DNA from: Cristatella mucedo
Taxonomy: Eukaryota > Bryozoa > Phylactolaemata > Cristatellidae
NCBI GenBank assembly: GCA_009760855.2
Contig: WPIO01000094.1
Span: 1,444,501 to 1,508,500, forward strand
DNA length: 64,000 nt
Reading direction: 5' to 3'
This document shows, piece by piece, positions 1-11,315 of this stretch. Position numbers and translations under genes: made by a program. How positions within the stretch are numbered: the first letter of the stretch is position 1; the number at the start of each line of letters is the position of its first letter. The notes beneath the pieces were generated by a model. The model saw nothing but the letters and a program-made list of their open reading frames with translations, was not told the DNA's origin and ran no database searches.

Positions 1-59
1 TTTATCTTGTCCACAAGCTCGTCTGAATAAAATCTTATAGCTGTGCCTCGAACCAGCCT

Positions 60-215
60 CAAATCCTTAGCAGTCCTGGGCATTTGTTCCGTATGGATTC
101 AAAGCCTGGAACTCACTTCCGACTGACGTCAGGAGGACTTGATTACATTTAAAAGGAAGCTAAACATACCTGTTCCTCACTGTATTGATAAGGTAACGCA
201 GAAATTTTGTGTGTG
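60..215 (+). mobile_element. LINE family I remnant, RT C-terminal part
   Basis: Eroded plus-strand copy of the main LINE family. It matches the part encoding the conserved AWNSLP...TFKRNLKTHLF region downstream of the reverse transcriptase core. It is full of indels and noncoding. It would lie in an intron of receptor paralog A or past it. Confidence 0.6.
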
Positions 216-342
216 CTTGTGCATACTAATACTGTCCATCTTATCACTCACTACGTTATTATGCTTCCTTAGAGCATATGAAATGTGCACAGAAAAAGAT
301 TTATTTCTCTGAGAGCACTGTACAACTATCATTACAATATTA

Positions 343-1135
343 ACAATAATAATACACTTGATAAAGTGCCCTCAGATAACTCAATCTCTCTTTAGGTGCT
401 TTGCATTTGCTGCAAAGGGAAATGCAATTGAATGGTGAGTAATATCATGCTTGATAAACAAACAAAATTAATAACGTGGTTAGGGGTGACATGCACAGGG
501 TCAGCAAGCAAATGTGGTTAGTGGCAGCATGCACAGTGTCAGCACACATAAGCACATCAAGGACGAATCACAGGGACCCACTAAATACTGCCCTAAATAG
601 GTGTGTTTTTAAGTTCTTTTTAAATGTGGTCAGGTCAGGGGATGTTCTAACGCATGTCGGAAGGGAGTTCCAGGCTTTGGGAGCATACGAACTAAATGCA
701 CGGTCTCCGAAGGATTTGAGGTTTGTACGAGGTATTTCTAGACTGTTGGATTCCGAAAAGCAGGTGGTACGATGCTTGGCCTGATGGGGGAGTAGATTTG
801 AGAGATAGGCTGGAGCCAAAGAATGAAGTGACCTAAAAGTGAGCTACAAAACCTTGAAGTCAATCCGTTGCTTGCCTGGTAGCCAGTGCAGGTCGGCGAG
901 AAGTGGAGTAATGTGGCAACTGCGAAGCTTACGACAGACAAGCCTAGCTGGGGAGTTTTGCACCAGCTGTAATCGCTTGATTGCACATGCCGGTAGGCCA
1001 GTAAGCAGTGAGTTGCAGAAGTCGAGACGGAATGTCTCGAATGCATGGACCAACTTAGATGTGGTATCCTTATCTAAACAAGCCCGAATTTTATCAATGT
1101 TATTTAGCAATGTTATATGTTATGCTTAAGCAATG
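343..1135 (-). mobile_element. LINE family I, 5'-truncated 3' half
   Basis: Minus-strand copy of an L2/CR1-superfamily non-LTR element. At its 3' end (left) lies an AAT-rich tail and the family hairpin (GCCCTCAGA...TCTCTCTTTAGG). To the right it reads back through the C-terminal reverse transcriptase region with stops and frameshifts (for example the LVQNSPARLVCRKLRSCHITPLLADLHWLP reading at about 860-960, shifted between frames). It is not functional. Confidence 0.85.
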
Positions 1136-1292
1136 TTGTCATTTTTATCTTCATTGTTATTGCTAAGGTAATTTTGTGGCTATAATACTAATTTGCTTAA
1201 TGTTTTTACATTAAAAGAGAAACTGGGGTATCATGCACAACAATCTAATACTGTTCTGTTGCATCGAGCTAAAAATTTGGTTTTCTATATGT

Positions 1293-1460
1293 AACAATAA
1301 TAATACATTGTTATAGCACCCTGAGTGAACTCAATCTCTCCTTGGGCACTTTAAGTTTGCTGCAAAGGAAGCACGATCGAATGGTTAGTGGTAGCATGCT
1401 CAATAAAAACGAGCATAACATGGTTAGGAGTGAAATGTACAGGGTAAGCACGAGAATGCG
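1293..1460 (-). mobile_element. LINE family I 3' tail
   Basis: Only the terminal about 165 bp of the element: AAT tail, hairpin core and the CAAAGGAAGC...GGTTAGTGG...CATAACATGGTTAGGAGTGA 3'UTR. It sits 27 bp past the end of exon A9, inside the following intron. Confidence 0.75.
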
Positions 1461-1486
1461 TTGAAAAAGCAGGGAAAACATCTTGC

Positions 1487-1620
1487 CAGCAAATGTCTGT
1501 CGGTGCTTTTCCAGAATATCACGAAGCTGTCTACAGGCTCCTCGTACTGCCACGACAGCTGCACCGAACTCCGATCTTCGGGACCTGCTTTGGCCATGAC
1601 TTGAGTGACCGGACGAAGAA
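1487..1620 (-). CDS. Receptor paralog A exon A9: first half of FN3 domain D5
   Basis: 134-nt exon, phase 1 in and phase 0 out, exactly the length and phases of exon B8. The acceptor is a good TTTTGTTGCAG. It encodes the N-terminal half of an FN3 domain ending in SFVIFWKS, matching NFTILWKS of B8. No GT donor fits the phase. The only site matching B8's end is CTG|GCAAGA, a GC donor. If that is not used, the frame runs about 20 residues further to a stop at 1424. The next exons (second half of D5, D6, transmembrane, tail) are outside the window, so the gene is incomplete on this side. Confidence 0.75.
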
Positions 1621-1961
1621 CTGCAACAAAAGAACAAGCTAACAAGGATATAATCAATGCATGGGCGTGCAAATCGTTTTATCAAGAAAAACGTACACTA
1701 GCACTCGATCAAGTAGTAATGGATGTGAATCTGCACGAGCCAGGTGCAGCTATGCCTGCAGCCAGGCTGAGATGCAAGACCTGCAAGTATATGAAATTAA
1801 TTTTGAGGCAATCATGAAGCCTGCTACCAAGTTATGGTACCGTGCAAAAAACTGCATCCGTAAAAATTTCAACGCAAACTACCAAAGAGTTCAAAAATAT
1901 GTTTAAAAAGGTGTGGATACTGCAACGAGACTACCCTGCCAGTAAGTCTCATTAAGCCACT

Positions 1962-2170
1962 CTTCCAGATATGGTGTTTATTCATAGAGCCAGCTCATTT
2001 CCTGCTATGGGCCAAGTGATCGTACCAGGCTGTTAAACATGGTCGCCACCTACATATATATACGTTATATAAACACATTTCGATATATCTTTTGAGCTTA
2101 TGGTTTAGGATTTTTGGTGTAACGATTAGGGATTGTTAGTTGGTGGGTTTACATTCTAGGGTCTAGTTGT
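1962..2170 (+). mobile_element. Partial copy of long-TIR foldback element
   Basis: The stretch GCTATGGGC...CAGGCTG.TAAACATGGTCGCCACC...TATAAACACATTT matches the left terminal repeat of the element at 16740-17184. It is followed by degenerate TTTAGG-like sequence as in that element. The right half appears lost at the junction with the following LINE. Confidence 0.5.
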
Positions 2171-2174
2171 GTAT

Positions 2175-2445
2175 CTTTTTTTATACCGTTTAGTGGGTTC
2201 TTGTGATTTGTCCTTTGTGTGGTTATGCATGCTGACACGGTGCATGCAGCTACTAAACATATTTGTTTGCCGATCTTGTGCACATCACCTCTAACACTGT
2301 TATGCTTGTTGTCATTGAGCATACTACTACTATTCATTCGACTGTGCTTCCTTTGCAACTCATTCAAAGTGCCTCAAAAGAGATAAAGTTATCTGAGGGT
2401 GCTATGCAAAAGTATTATTCTTGTCATTTTATAACAACTTACACC
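2175..2445 (+). mobile_element. LINE family I 3' end
   Basis: Plus-strand 3'UTR and hairpin tail (TTTAGTGGGTTCTTGTGATT to GAGATAAAGTTATCTGAGGGTGC). Diverged and with no coding part. Confidence 0.75.
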
Positions 2446-2631
2446 CAGGAAAAATACATGTTCATGCCGAAAAATGATTTCCGTGTAGTACGATCAAGGT
2501 GTTACTTGCGGTTCAACAGTTAATAGCTGTTCCTGGTTTATCTGTCTACCTAAAGCATGTCAATCGACACTGGAGGCTCGTATAGATAAGTCTATGCGCC
2601 TGCCTGTGTGAGTCTCAACCGATCTGAAAGT

Positions 2632-4185
2632 AATAATGATAATAATAATTCACTTGATAAAGCGCCCTCAGAGAACTTAATCTCTCTCTAGGCGATTTAC
2701 ATTTGCTGTAAAGTGAAATGCAATTGAATGGTAAGTAAAATCATGCTTGATAAGCAAACGAAATAAATAACATAGTTAGGGGTGACATGCACAGGGTCAG
2801 CATGCAAATGTGGTTAGTGGCAGCATGCACAGTGTCAGCACGAATAAGCACATCAAGGGCGAATCACAGGGACCCACTAAATGCTGTCCTAAATAGGTGT
2901 GTTTTTAGGTTCCTTTTAAATGTGGTCAGGTCAGGGGATGTTCTGACGCAGGTCGGGAGGGAGTTCCAGGCTTTGGGAGCATATGAACTAAATGCACGGT
3001 CTCCAAAGAATTTAAGGTTTGTATGAGGTATTTCTAGACTGTTGGATTCAGAAAAGCGGGTGGTACGATGCTTGGCCTGATGGGGTAGTATATCTGACAG
3101 ATAGGCTGGAGCCATAGAATGAAGGGACCTAAAAGTGAGCGACAAAACCTTGAAGTCAATCCGTTGCTTGACTGGTAGCCAGTGCAGGTCGGCGAGAAGT
3201 GGAGTAATGTGGCAACTGCGACGCTCACGAAAGACAAGCCTAGCTGCAGAGTTTTGCACCAGCTGCAATCGCCTGATCGCACATGCTGGTAGGCCAGTAA
3301 GCAGTGAGTTGCAGAAGTCGAGACGGGATGTCACGAATGCATGGACCAACTTGGACGTGGTATCTTTATCTAAACAAGCCCGAATTTTAGCTATGTTATG
3401 AAGCTGAAAATAGGCAGATTTGACTGTGGAGCTGATATGGTCGTCTAACGAGAGGTCGCTTTGGAATATGACACCTAGATTTCGAGCTGATTCAACTGGA
3501 GATATGCTGGCAGAGCCAATTTTGAGAGTCAGCCTGTCCAATCTCTGGATCACACCGGGTTTTCCCATAACTAGTAAGTTAGTTTTATCATCGTTAAATT
3601 TCAGAAAATTTGCTACCATCCATGTGAGGATGTCATCAATGCATGCAGCTAGTGAGTTTAGAGAATTTGAGGTGCTCGAAGGCTGGGAGGGATCAAAGTA
3701 AAGGTACAACTGAGTGTTATCCCCCTAGATTGTGCATGGCAATCACATCAGCAAGAGGCAGAGTATAAACCGTGAAAAAAACTGGACCTAGCACTGAGCC
3801 CTGAGGTACTCCATATTTCAGAGGTACTTCACATGATCTTTGTCCATTCACGTCAATACTCTGGAGTCTCCGACTGAGATAGGACCTGAACCACTGAAGA
3901 GCAGTGCCAGTGATGCCCAGGCGAGATGAGAGGCGCTCTAGAAGAACTTTGTGATCGATGGTATCAAAAGCTGCCGAAAGATCAAGCAAAACAAGCAGAG
4001 ACACTCTACCCATATCTGCATTCCTAAGTAGGTCGTTGTATACCCGAAGCAAGGCTGACTCTGTCGACCGATTAGCTCTAAAGCCAGACTGGGACTTACT
4101 AGCAAGGTGTGAGGTTTCGATATACGAGTTCAAAGAAGCTGCGTCACATGGATTACGACCAGCCGTCTATCACTAAGTCACTTAA
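2632..4185 (-). pseudogene. LINE family I, longest RT reading in the window, catalytic motif deleted
   Basis: Minus-strand copy with two long open stretches: 4133-3717 (RT palm: RVSLLVLLDLSAAFDTIDH, GVPQGSVLGP) and 3709-2864 (281 codons: thumb and C-terminal AWNSLP region). Family I copies elsewhere read FHFYADDTQLYL between them. Here about 17 bp are missing near 3720, which shifts the frame and removes the catalytic YADD. The 3' end at about 2632 has the AAT tail and hairpin. No ORF1 or endonuclease is visible. It lies in the intron between A8 and A9. Confidence 0.9.
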
Positions 4186-4654
4186 CAAACAGCTCTGGAT
4201 TGATCACTTGTAGGTGATCTGCTCTGGTGGCAGCAGACCGTGTCCAACAGCGGCTCTCATTGCAATTATCTTCTTTAAAATCCTGCATATTGCTATCGTT
4301 ATAACTAAAAACTGTAGAAGGAAAAAACAAACTAGGATTTTGCGGTAGAATTGTTATACTGATAAACAACGTCCATAGCTAAAAGCCGCTGCCATATTTG
4401 CTGCTTATGCAACTGCAGCTGTGGCCACTGAGGATTTGGCTGCTTCCAAGGATATGGAATGCAGGTGCCGCATGCTTTAAAACACTAGGAAATTCAATTA
4501 ATAAACATATGGCGCAAATTCAAAAGGCAGTATTTACATTCTGCTCCCAATTGAGGCCAAGTGAATGTGATCAAGGCGAGTGTTCCTTAAGTGTGGTAAG
4601 GTGGACGTGTTCTGCAAGTTTAGACGCTTTCTATGTAGCCTTAGCCGTGCCAAA

Positions 4655-4694
4655 CTCCTACGTCAGTACTAGAGAGCTAGTACTGACGTAGGAG
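4655..4694. repeat. Perfect 17-bp inverted repeat next to the A8 splice donor
   Basis: Arms CTCCTACGTCAGTACTA (4655-4671) and its exact complement (4678-4694) enclose a 6-nt loop. On the minus strand the stem begins 6 nt after the GTGAGT donor (4706-4701) of exon A8, so a strong hairpin could form in the pre-mRNA beside that splice site. Confidence 0.9.
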
Positions 4695-4706
4695 CTTGAT
4701 ACTCAC

Positions 4707-4932
4707 TTTGACTGATGCTAGGAATCAATATTTTAGACTGCTCAGACGCTGCTGATTCGCCAGCTGCTGTTGCAGCTGTCAGCCAAACATGGAGTGCTAC
4801 TGTGGCACTCGAGCAAATCGTATAATTTTTCCTTTCGCTATCAAGAGTGACAGTGTGATTAATGGCCGCCGTGTCGGTAATATGTAGGCTGATCCTTGTC
4901 AGCAACCCGTTCCTATCCTCGAATGGTACGTC
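4707..4932 (-). CDS. Receptor paralog A exon A8: second half of FN3 domain D4
   Basis: 226-nt exon, phase 0 in, phase 1 out. The acceptor is strong (TTTCCTTTTCTTACAG) and the donor is A|GTGAGT. The encoded half-domain starts DVPFEDRNGLLTRISL and contains RKNYTICSSATVALHVWLTA, matching B7 (ERDRNGELKRIRL; RKNYTVCTSVDDSLRVWLTA). It forms the C-D-E-F-G strands of the FN3 begun in A7. The matched spacing and phases make the call firm. Confidence 0.9.
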
Positions 4933-4939
4933 CTGTAAG

Positions 4940-6534
4940 AAAAGGAAAGCTTAGCTGCTCGTATTCCGAAACCCGCTTGGTGAATTAGCAAAGCGTTTCT
5001 CTGAATTCCAAGATCGGTAGGATAGAACGAATTAGTTACTCGACCCCTTGACTGAGCCCCTCATAAACCCAGGCCATCGATACCAAATACAGCATGCAGC
5101 ACCCCATCATCGCCCTGCTCTCATTTTCTCTCCTTCAAACCAGTCTCTGTTGGACTCATCACTAACTTTGTGTCCCTTGATATAAAGACCACAAGTTCTC
5201 ACGACCCTATCCCAATAGTTTGCCTCATGAGATGCTTAAGCCTGCAGCTAGCCACAATAACAGATATTGTACACCTGTCCCTTGTGGCTGTAAAATCTAT
5301 TCCTTTGAAAACAGCGACTGTGCTCGCTTAGAAGCTTGCCACAGACTATGTGAGCTTAAGTAAACTCTCACTCAGTCTCTCTGCTGCCATTCTTGCCCAA
5401 GACAATAGGTGGCTAAGTATAAAAACTGCTGCATCAGTTAATCAGTATGGTTTCACCAGTAACGTTCAACAAGGATTAAGAGCTAAGTCATATGGCCACA
5501 CAAACTGCACTTGCTTGATCTTTGTTTCCGTTTTCTAGACGGATTCAAATTTTTTGCAATGTTGCGGACCTTTAATTAAGAATACTTGAATTTGAGCACC
5601 ATCTAGTGAGAGTTTATTTTACAAAAGAACACTTAGACAGACTTTAAACAGTGTGCAGAGGTACAGTAGACTTACTGACCAAGTTTATGTAAGAGTTAGG
5701 CTTCCTAGTTTCTTAGTGACACTAGGTTTTTCCAAGTCCATTAAGTTAGTTTTACAGTAATTTAGTTTAAGAAATGTTGCTGCAATCAAGTTCGGATGTC
5801 AGTAATACATGCTACAAGAGAGAGCTGGAAGAGGAAAGCAGAGAAACGTAAAAGCAAAGCACATCACAGGTAAATCATAATATATAGTTTAGCGAAAGCC
5901 CAGATTGAGCTTAACAATTATATCGGCAAGAGCCTGGTATTGGCTACAAAAAATATTGAACCTAGAACTGATTTCTAAGCTACCAGCACTCTAAAGGCTC
6001 AAGGGAATACCATTGGCTGCTTAAATTGCTCAGCGAAATTAGAGCCCATCACGCCTAGGCCAGAAAACAAGCACTCAATACCGACGTCGTGCCGATTATT
6101 ATCAAAAAGCGCAGTTGGAACCAGTAAAAAGAGGAAAGAGACTCCACTCAAGTCCTTATTCCGTGGAAAGTCACACTATTCTCTCAGCAACGCTGACCTT
6201 GCAGACTTATTTAGCCTCAGGCCTGTCTCCAACAAACTTGCCACGTTTTATGAATATGATACACGAGTTAAGCAGGTCAAATACAAGTCAATAGAATCTT
6301 TACTTATTAAAGTGAGAAAGTCCGTTCGCCTATCAATCAGACTATCACTGAGTAGTGCTGATCTGCCTATCGATATCAGCAGACACAGAGCAGGAATACA
6401 AATATATGTGAATAGTATAGCTAAAATATAGCTAATAATATATGCCTATGAATCAGGTTGAACTCCATATAGACTTTTCGGAACTTGGTGACACCGAATA
6501 CAATTGGCTGGGCTTAATACGATGGTTACAAGAA
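4940..6534. other. Intron A7-A8, no recognised feature
   Basis: AT-leaning sequence without a coding reading that fits the gene phases. Around 5690-5950 there are faint LINE-like words (for example GAGCTTAACAATTATATCGGCAAGAG), probably an ancient minus-strand copy. Confidence 0.5.
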
Positions 6535-6670
6535 TGCATAATAATAATAATTATAATAATAATTCACTTGATAAAGCGCCCTCAGAGAACTTAATCTCTC
6601 TAGGTGCTTTAAATTTGCTGCAAAGGGAAATGCAATTGAATGGTGAGTAAAATCATGCTTGATAAACAAG
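6535..6670 (-). mobile_element. LINE family I 3' tail
   Basis: AATAAT tail, GCGCCCTCAGAGAACTTAATC hairpin and the first about 60 bp of 3'UTR. 5'-truncated. Confidence 0.85.
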
Positions 6671-6689
6671 CATGAGGTTGTGGTTGGAT

Positions 6690-7020
6690 TGGTATGTAAA
6701 GGCATGTATGCATATGTAGAATTCATGTGCATGGAAGTGCGTGCAAATGTGGAGCTCAGATACAGGTAAACAGCCTTTGGGTTCAATATGAATTAATGTG
6801 TCCGTGCAGGAAAGTTCCTCTGTGAGTATCTGTGTTTGCGAGTACATGCGTGCTTAGCATGCATGTGGATACATGTGTGCAGGAAGGATGCAAGGAATTT
6901 TGTGTGTGTGTGTGTGTGCCTCAGTGTGTGTGCATACACGCAAGCGTGTGTGTGCATGAGTGTATATGTTTGCATGTGCATGCGTCTGTTTGTGTATATG
7001 CACACACGTGGCTTATGCGT
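6690..7020. repeat. TG/CATG-rich simple sequence
   Basis: Purine-pyrimidine alternating DNA with a (TG) run at about 6900-6918 and dispersed TGTGCATG words. Apparent reading frames here are low-complexity. Confidence 0.75.
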
Positions 7021-7114
7021 GGCGTTCAGATCATGACCGAGCATTTAAACTGAAGGGAAGCCATGTATTTTAAAGTGAGCTGCAAGCTAGATGGCAAGCA
7101 TCCACACGACGCAC

Positions 7115-7242
7115 CTTCCAGTAGATGGTCACTGCCCTGCAATTACTTCCTTCCAATCTCTTGAATAGCTGTGGTTCGCATTCCAACGAGCACGAACGGA
7201 TTTCAAAGCCACTCGGAGTAATTGCTGGCGATGCTCCGGGCA
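7115..7242 (-). CDS. Receptor paralog A exon A7: first half of FN3 domain D4
   Basis: 128-nt exon, phase 1 in, phase 0 out, acceptor TTTTCCTATCTGCAG, donor AAG|GTGCGT. It encodes VPGASPAITPSGFEI, then C-x3-C and CRAVTIYWK. Exon B6 gives VPESSPMLTENGFIEI, C-x3-C and CRQLTIYWQ, the best-conserved pair of the two genes. The cysteine pair and the TIYW strand are typical of the membrane-proximal FN3 domains of tall class I cytokine receptors. Confidence 0.9.
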
Positions 7243-7249
7243 CTGCAGA

Positions 7250-8060
7250 TAGGAAAAGGCATCGGAATAGGATGCTAGCATTAGTCACTGAGTCACTGAT
7301 ACCAACAGTGTATGGTGTGGTGCGGCCACCGACTCTTGGACACAAGTCTTGTTGGATACATTGGATATACTTGGACATACATCGGCCACCGAGCTCGAGC
7401 ACGAAAGAGCTCGAACATGCAGCTACAGCTGCCACATCAACCGCCACCACAGCTGTGACAGGCTGACAGGATGCTCAACTAAATTGCCACAAAGCAATAA
7501 CTATTAAGAGCAAATTTGTCTGCCTCGTAGATGAGGCACTTTGATCGCCGAATTTCCTATGCATTATCGTTAATATGCCACTTGATTGCCAACCAAAATT
7601 GCGTAGCAACTTAAACAAGAGATATCGTATATCTAACAAGGAACGTGCTATCTAGTCATTGGAACTTAAACTCGCTATCGCGGAAACCGGAGGCACGACG
7701 TATTTCCACTGATGCAACCAGAAAGGTTGCAGCACTTGTTCCTCTGCTTCTTGGATTACCTGATGCCTTTCAGCAGATGGTAACGTCTCTAAGCTCAAAC
7801 CTGCAGTCACTGAGCAGACTCTTATTCGCGAAAGACCTCTAATCCTAGATCGATCAGATAGCCAGAATCATAATAAGCAGCAGGCGGTGCACCTACGCAG
7901 CTCAAATTACTGTCATAGCAATACAAAAGGAACCAAGTCAATACATTGTTGAGCTAGCTTGCATTAACAGCTGCTTACTGTTTCCAAGCCGTAAGCACAG
8001 TGGAAACAACAGAAGTCAGCCTAACGTAGTGGAGAGCAGAACCTGCTGAGGTGCAAAGAA
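7250..8060. other. Intron A6-A7, no recognised feature
   Basis: No coding segment in the right phase and no repeat I recognise. Confidence 0.5.
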
Positions 8061-8065
8061 ATTTC

Positions 8066-8150
8066 TTAATAAGAATAATACAATTGATAAAGCACCCTCA
8101 GAGAGTTCAATCTCTCCCTAGGCACTTTAAATTTGATGCAAAGAATTAGG
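8066..8150 (-). mobile_element. LINE family I tail-only insertion
   Basis: About 80 bp: AATAATAC tail, CACCCTCAGAGAGTTCAATC hairpin and GGCACTTTAAATTTG. Nothing upstream of the 3' tail is present. Confidence 0.75.
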
Positions 8151-8280
8151 CATGCTAAACATACGATCTGCTACAGGATGAGTTGCTAACACGGCAGACA
8201 AAAAGTGCCTTTTGCTGAGACACTGGGCATGCAAACCTCCTGAGTCTATTAGCTAAGAAGTGGCCAGTGCCTCGTCTTAC

Positions 8281-8512
8281 CGCCCTCGGGAGTTTCGAAA
8301 GTTCCCAGTGTGCTGCTGCTCCATGCTGCTGCTTTGCCTCGGCTGCCTGCGAGAGCAGGACGCCATGCAACCTCGTACGAGTACTTGGTGGCCGACCTGA
8401 AACCTCTCACGATAGCCAGACACGAGTTGCAGATCGCTTTCGCAGAGTCGGCCTCAACCTGCTGAACGTCTTCGCATTCTCGTCCACACACCGGGCACGA
8501 CAGGGTGGCAAC
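8281..8512 (-). CDS. Receptor paralog A exon A6: second half of D3 with WSxWS-like motif
   Basis: 232-nt exon, phase 0 in (ATCCGCAG acceptor), phase 1 out (G|GTAAGA). It begins VATLSCPVCGREC and runs to ATKYSYEVAWRP...AAAWSSST, the F and G strands of the membrane-proximal domain of a cytokine-binding module. Class I receptors carry WSxWS here. This copy has AAAWS and B5 has ASEWS, so the first Trp is replaced in both. Extra cysteines (CPVCGREC and CNSC) are unusual for this domain. CpG content is high for an intron-embedded exon. The A6/B5 alignment and phase agreement are strong. Confidence 0.9.
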
Positions 8513-8861
8513 CTGCGGATCAGATTAGCAGCCTTTAATGCTCAGTCGCTGAAAGCAACCGATCAGCACGAGATCAGCACCATGGGCAGAATAGTCTGCT
8601 CATGCAACCGGATATGCATCCAGCATGCAAGCTGCCGTTCGCGTTGAAGCTCCTAGCTCCCTGAAGTGAGCACATGAGAGTGGCAGTATATTCAACTCGT
8701 ACCCCATCGTCCTCACCCTGCTCTAAAATCTCATGCGACATAACTTGATATGTGCTGCATTCCGATGATTGGCCAGTTTAACTAGTAGGGGTTACTCAAG
8801 GATGACGTTCAGCAGGAGGAAGACCGTCAGATGCCATAACTCTCACACTGCCACAGTTTAA

Positions 8862-8940
8862 TAATGATAATATTAATACATTTGGTAGAGGGCCCTCAGA
8901 GAATTCAATCTGTTTCTAGGCACTTTACATGTGTTCCGAA
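8862..8940 (-). mobile_element. LINE family I tail-only insertion
   Basis: Tail AATAATGATAATATTAATAC, then GGGCCCTCAGAGAATTCAATC and GGCACTTTACATGTG. 5'-truncated within the hairpin region. Confidence 0.75.
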
Positions 8941-8944
8941 TTTT

Positions 8945-9328
8945 TGTCCAGCATAGGGCTGCAGAGGTTTTTTGAGGGCATTTGGTTTACCATTGAGGCA
9001 CAAGTATAAGTGAAACACGATATGCTTCTGAAAGTAATGTTCAGACGTTACAAGACAGCCATCTCGCACGGAGTCACAAAAAAGACCCTAGCAGGCAAGC
9101 ATACCAATAATCATGCACGGGTGGACAAAAGCTAGGCCCCCATTCTTCTACAAGACCAAGGAGATAACTCGACCTTTTGTCGTAACACGACTTGCCATAA
9201 GCTGGGCTTCCTCGCTGCCGCGTCTAGCTTGTTTGCATATCTCCATAGTCTATCTTGAAGCAATGTTTTAGCTTTGACTGTTAACTTTCTGTTGGGTGCA
9301 AGGTGATTGGTCATAGCGTGCACAACTG
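8945..9328. other. Intron A5-A6 segment, nothing recognised
   Basis: No repeat or exon identified. Confidence 0.45.
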
Positions 9329-9330
9329 AG

Positions 9331-10905
9331 TTATAATAATAAAACATTTGTATAGCACTCTCAGAAAACTTAACCTCTTTCCAGCCCCTTTACAGTTGCT
9401 GCTAAGGAAGCAGGATGCTCAACGTCAACAAGCATAACATGATTAGAGGTGACCTGCATTGGGTAAGCTTGCGAACTATATTAAGATGAAGTATGAACAG
9501 TGTCTGCAAGCATAAGCACACGTAGGATGAATCACATGGACCAACTAAATGCCAAGATATATATGTGTGTCTTTAGCTTATTTTTAAGTTTCATTACGAC
9601 AGAGATGTGACACAAGTCGGGAGTGAGTGCCACACTTTGGGAGCGCCCAACCTAAAGGTACAGTCTCCAAGCGATTTGAGACTCATACGAGGTGTAGGTA
9701 TAGGATTTGATTCAGAAACTTGGGTTTTAAGATACTTGGCCTCATTGGGGGGAGGAGTACATCAGCGAGGTAAGCAGGAGCATAAGAATTAAGGGAACCA
9801 AGGGTGATTGCAGACATTTGAGGTCGATGAGCTGCTTGACGGGGTGCCAGTGCCACCGCAGGTCGGCTAGAAATCGGGCCACGGCTAGTGCAACGCTCAC
9901 GAGACAAGCCTGGCTGAAAAGGCTTGCCCAAAAAGTAGACGCCCGACAGGCCAGTAGACCAGCAAGCAGCGAGTTACAGAAGTCAATACGGGATGTCACA
10001 AATGCACAGACCAATTTACAATTAGTATCCCTGTCTAAGAAAGACCAAAATTTGGCAATGTTGTGAGGCTGAAAGTAGGCAGACTTGACCGCACAACTGA
10101 TATGGCAGGCTAATAGAAGGTCACTTTGAAACAGGCCAGCTAGATTTTGAGCGGATTCAACAGAAGATGTGCTGGTGGAGCTGATTTTGAGCGTTAACCA
10201 TTCCAATTTCTGAATCACACCTGGTTCGCCCATGACTAGTACGTTGGCAGTATCTTCATTCTCGAATTCATACACCAATTTAAGAAAGTTTGCTGCCATT
10301 CGTATGTGGATGTCATAAATACACGCAGTAAATGAGTTTTGAGAATTCGAAGTACTAAAGGTCTGCGGGATGAAATCATAAGTACAAGTGAGTGCCATCT
10401 GCATTGATCTGAAAAGCTTAGGTTGGGCTTGGCGATCACATCGGCAAGAGGGATAATGTAAACAAAGAAAAGATCAGGACCAAGCACAGAAGCCTGAAGT
10501 AAACCATACTTCAGTGGTTCCTTGAATGATATTTTCTGTTCAGGTAGATACTCTGGAATCACCCAAAGAGGTAGGACTCAAAACTTTGCACTGCAGTGGC
10601 TATGATGCCCAAATGAGATCAGAGGTGCTCGAGAAGGAACAGGTCGATCGATAGTATCAACAGCTAAAGAAACATCAAGCAAAACAAGCAAAGAGACTCT
10701 ACCTAAGTCTGATTTGCCATAAAGGTCGTTATAAACTCGAAGCAATGCTGGCTCTACGGAGTGATTAGCTCTAAAACCAGACTGGAACTGACTAGGTAGG
10801 TGTGAAGTTTTAATGGATGAGTTCAGCTGGACTGCTTCGACTCGTTCGATCGTCTTTGATGGAGTTCGTTGCTGGAAACTCTCCAGCAAAACATCCAGTT
10901 AGTCT
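9331..10905 (-). pseudogene. LINE family I, older diverged copy
   Basis: Minus-strand copy from AAT tail and hairpin (9340-9395) through the RT C-terminal region (9600-10400) to the RT palm (10440-10890, RVSLLVLLDVS.AVDTID). Many stops and indels; about 20 percent differences from the younger copies by eye. The YADD region at about 10405-10420 is disrupted. Confidence 0.85.
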
Positions 10906-10939
10906 TAGTAGCTTTTTAGATTTACAGATATAGATCGCA

Positions 10940-11310
10940 GTTGGAAGGTGTTCATCACTTAACGAGCCCCATAGCAGGTAATTCCTTATTTCTCAATGGA
11001 ACATGGAAAAAAATGAAAGCTCTTAAGACGCTATTCTGCAGCTACATGCAAGGTACAACAACACCATTTTACGACAGATTCTTATTTAAATCTTTGACAC
11101 GACGCCTAGACGTGGGTCGACACAGCTACACTCAGCCATCGTCTATTTATATGTACTTCATGCAGCATGCGAGATTTCTTGCTACCGCACAAGGCAGGGT
11201 AAAGCTGATTTAGATTATGCCATATAGCTTACACGCGATAGTTGTTTACTCATTTGGGGAGCACGAAGGTCTTAGGGATAAGGGAGTGGGCCACCATGAC
11301 CCAGGGCACT
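10940..11310. other. Intron A5-A6 segment, nothing recognised
   Basis: No exon or repeat identified. Confidence 0.4.
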
Positions 11311-11315
11311 AATAT

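Noticed and set aside
6793-7053. Cys/His/Thr-rich ORFs on both strands.
   Set aside because: TG/CATG simple sequence.
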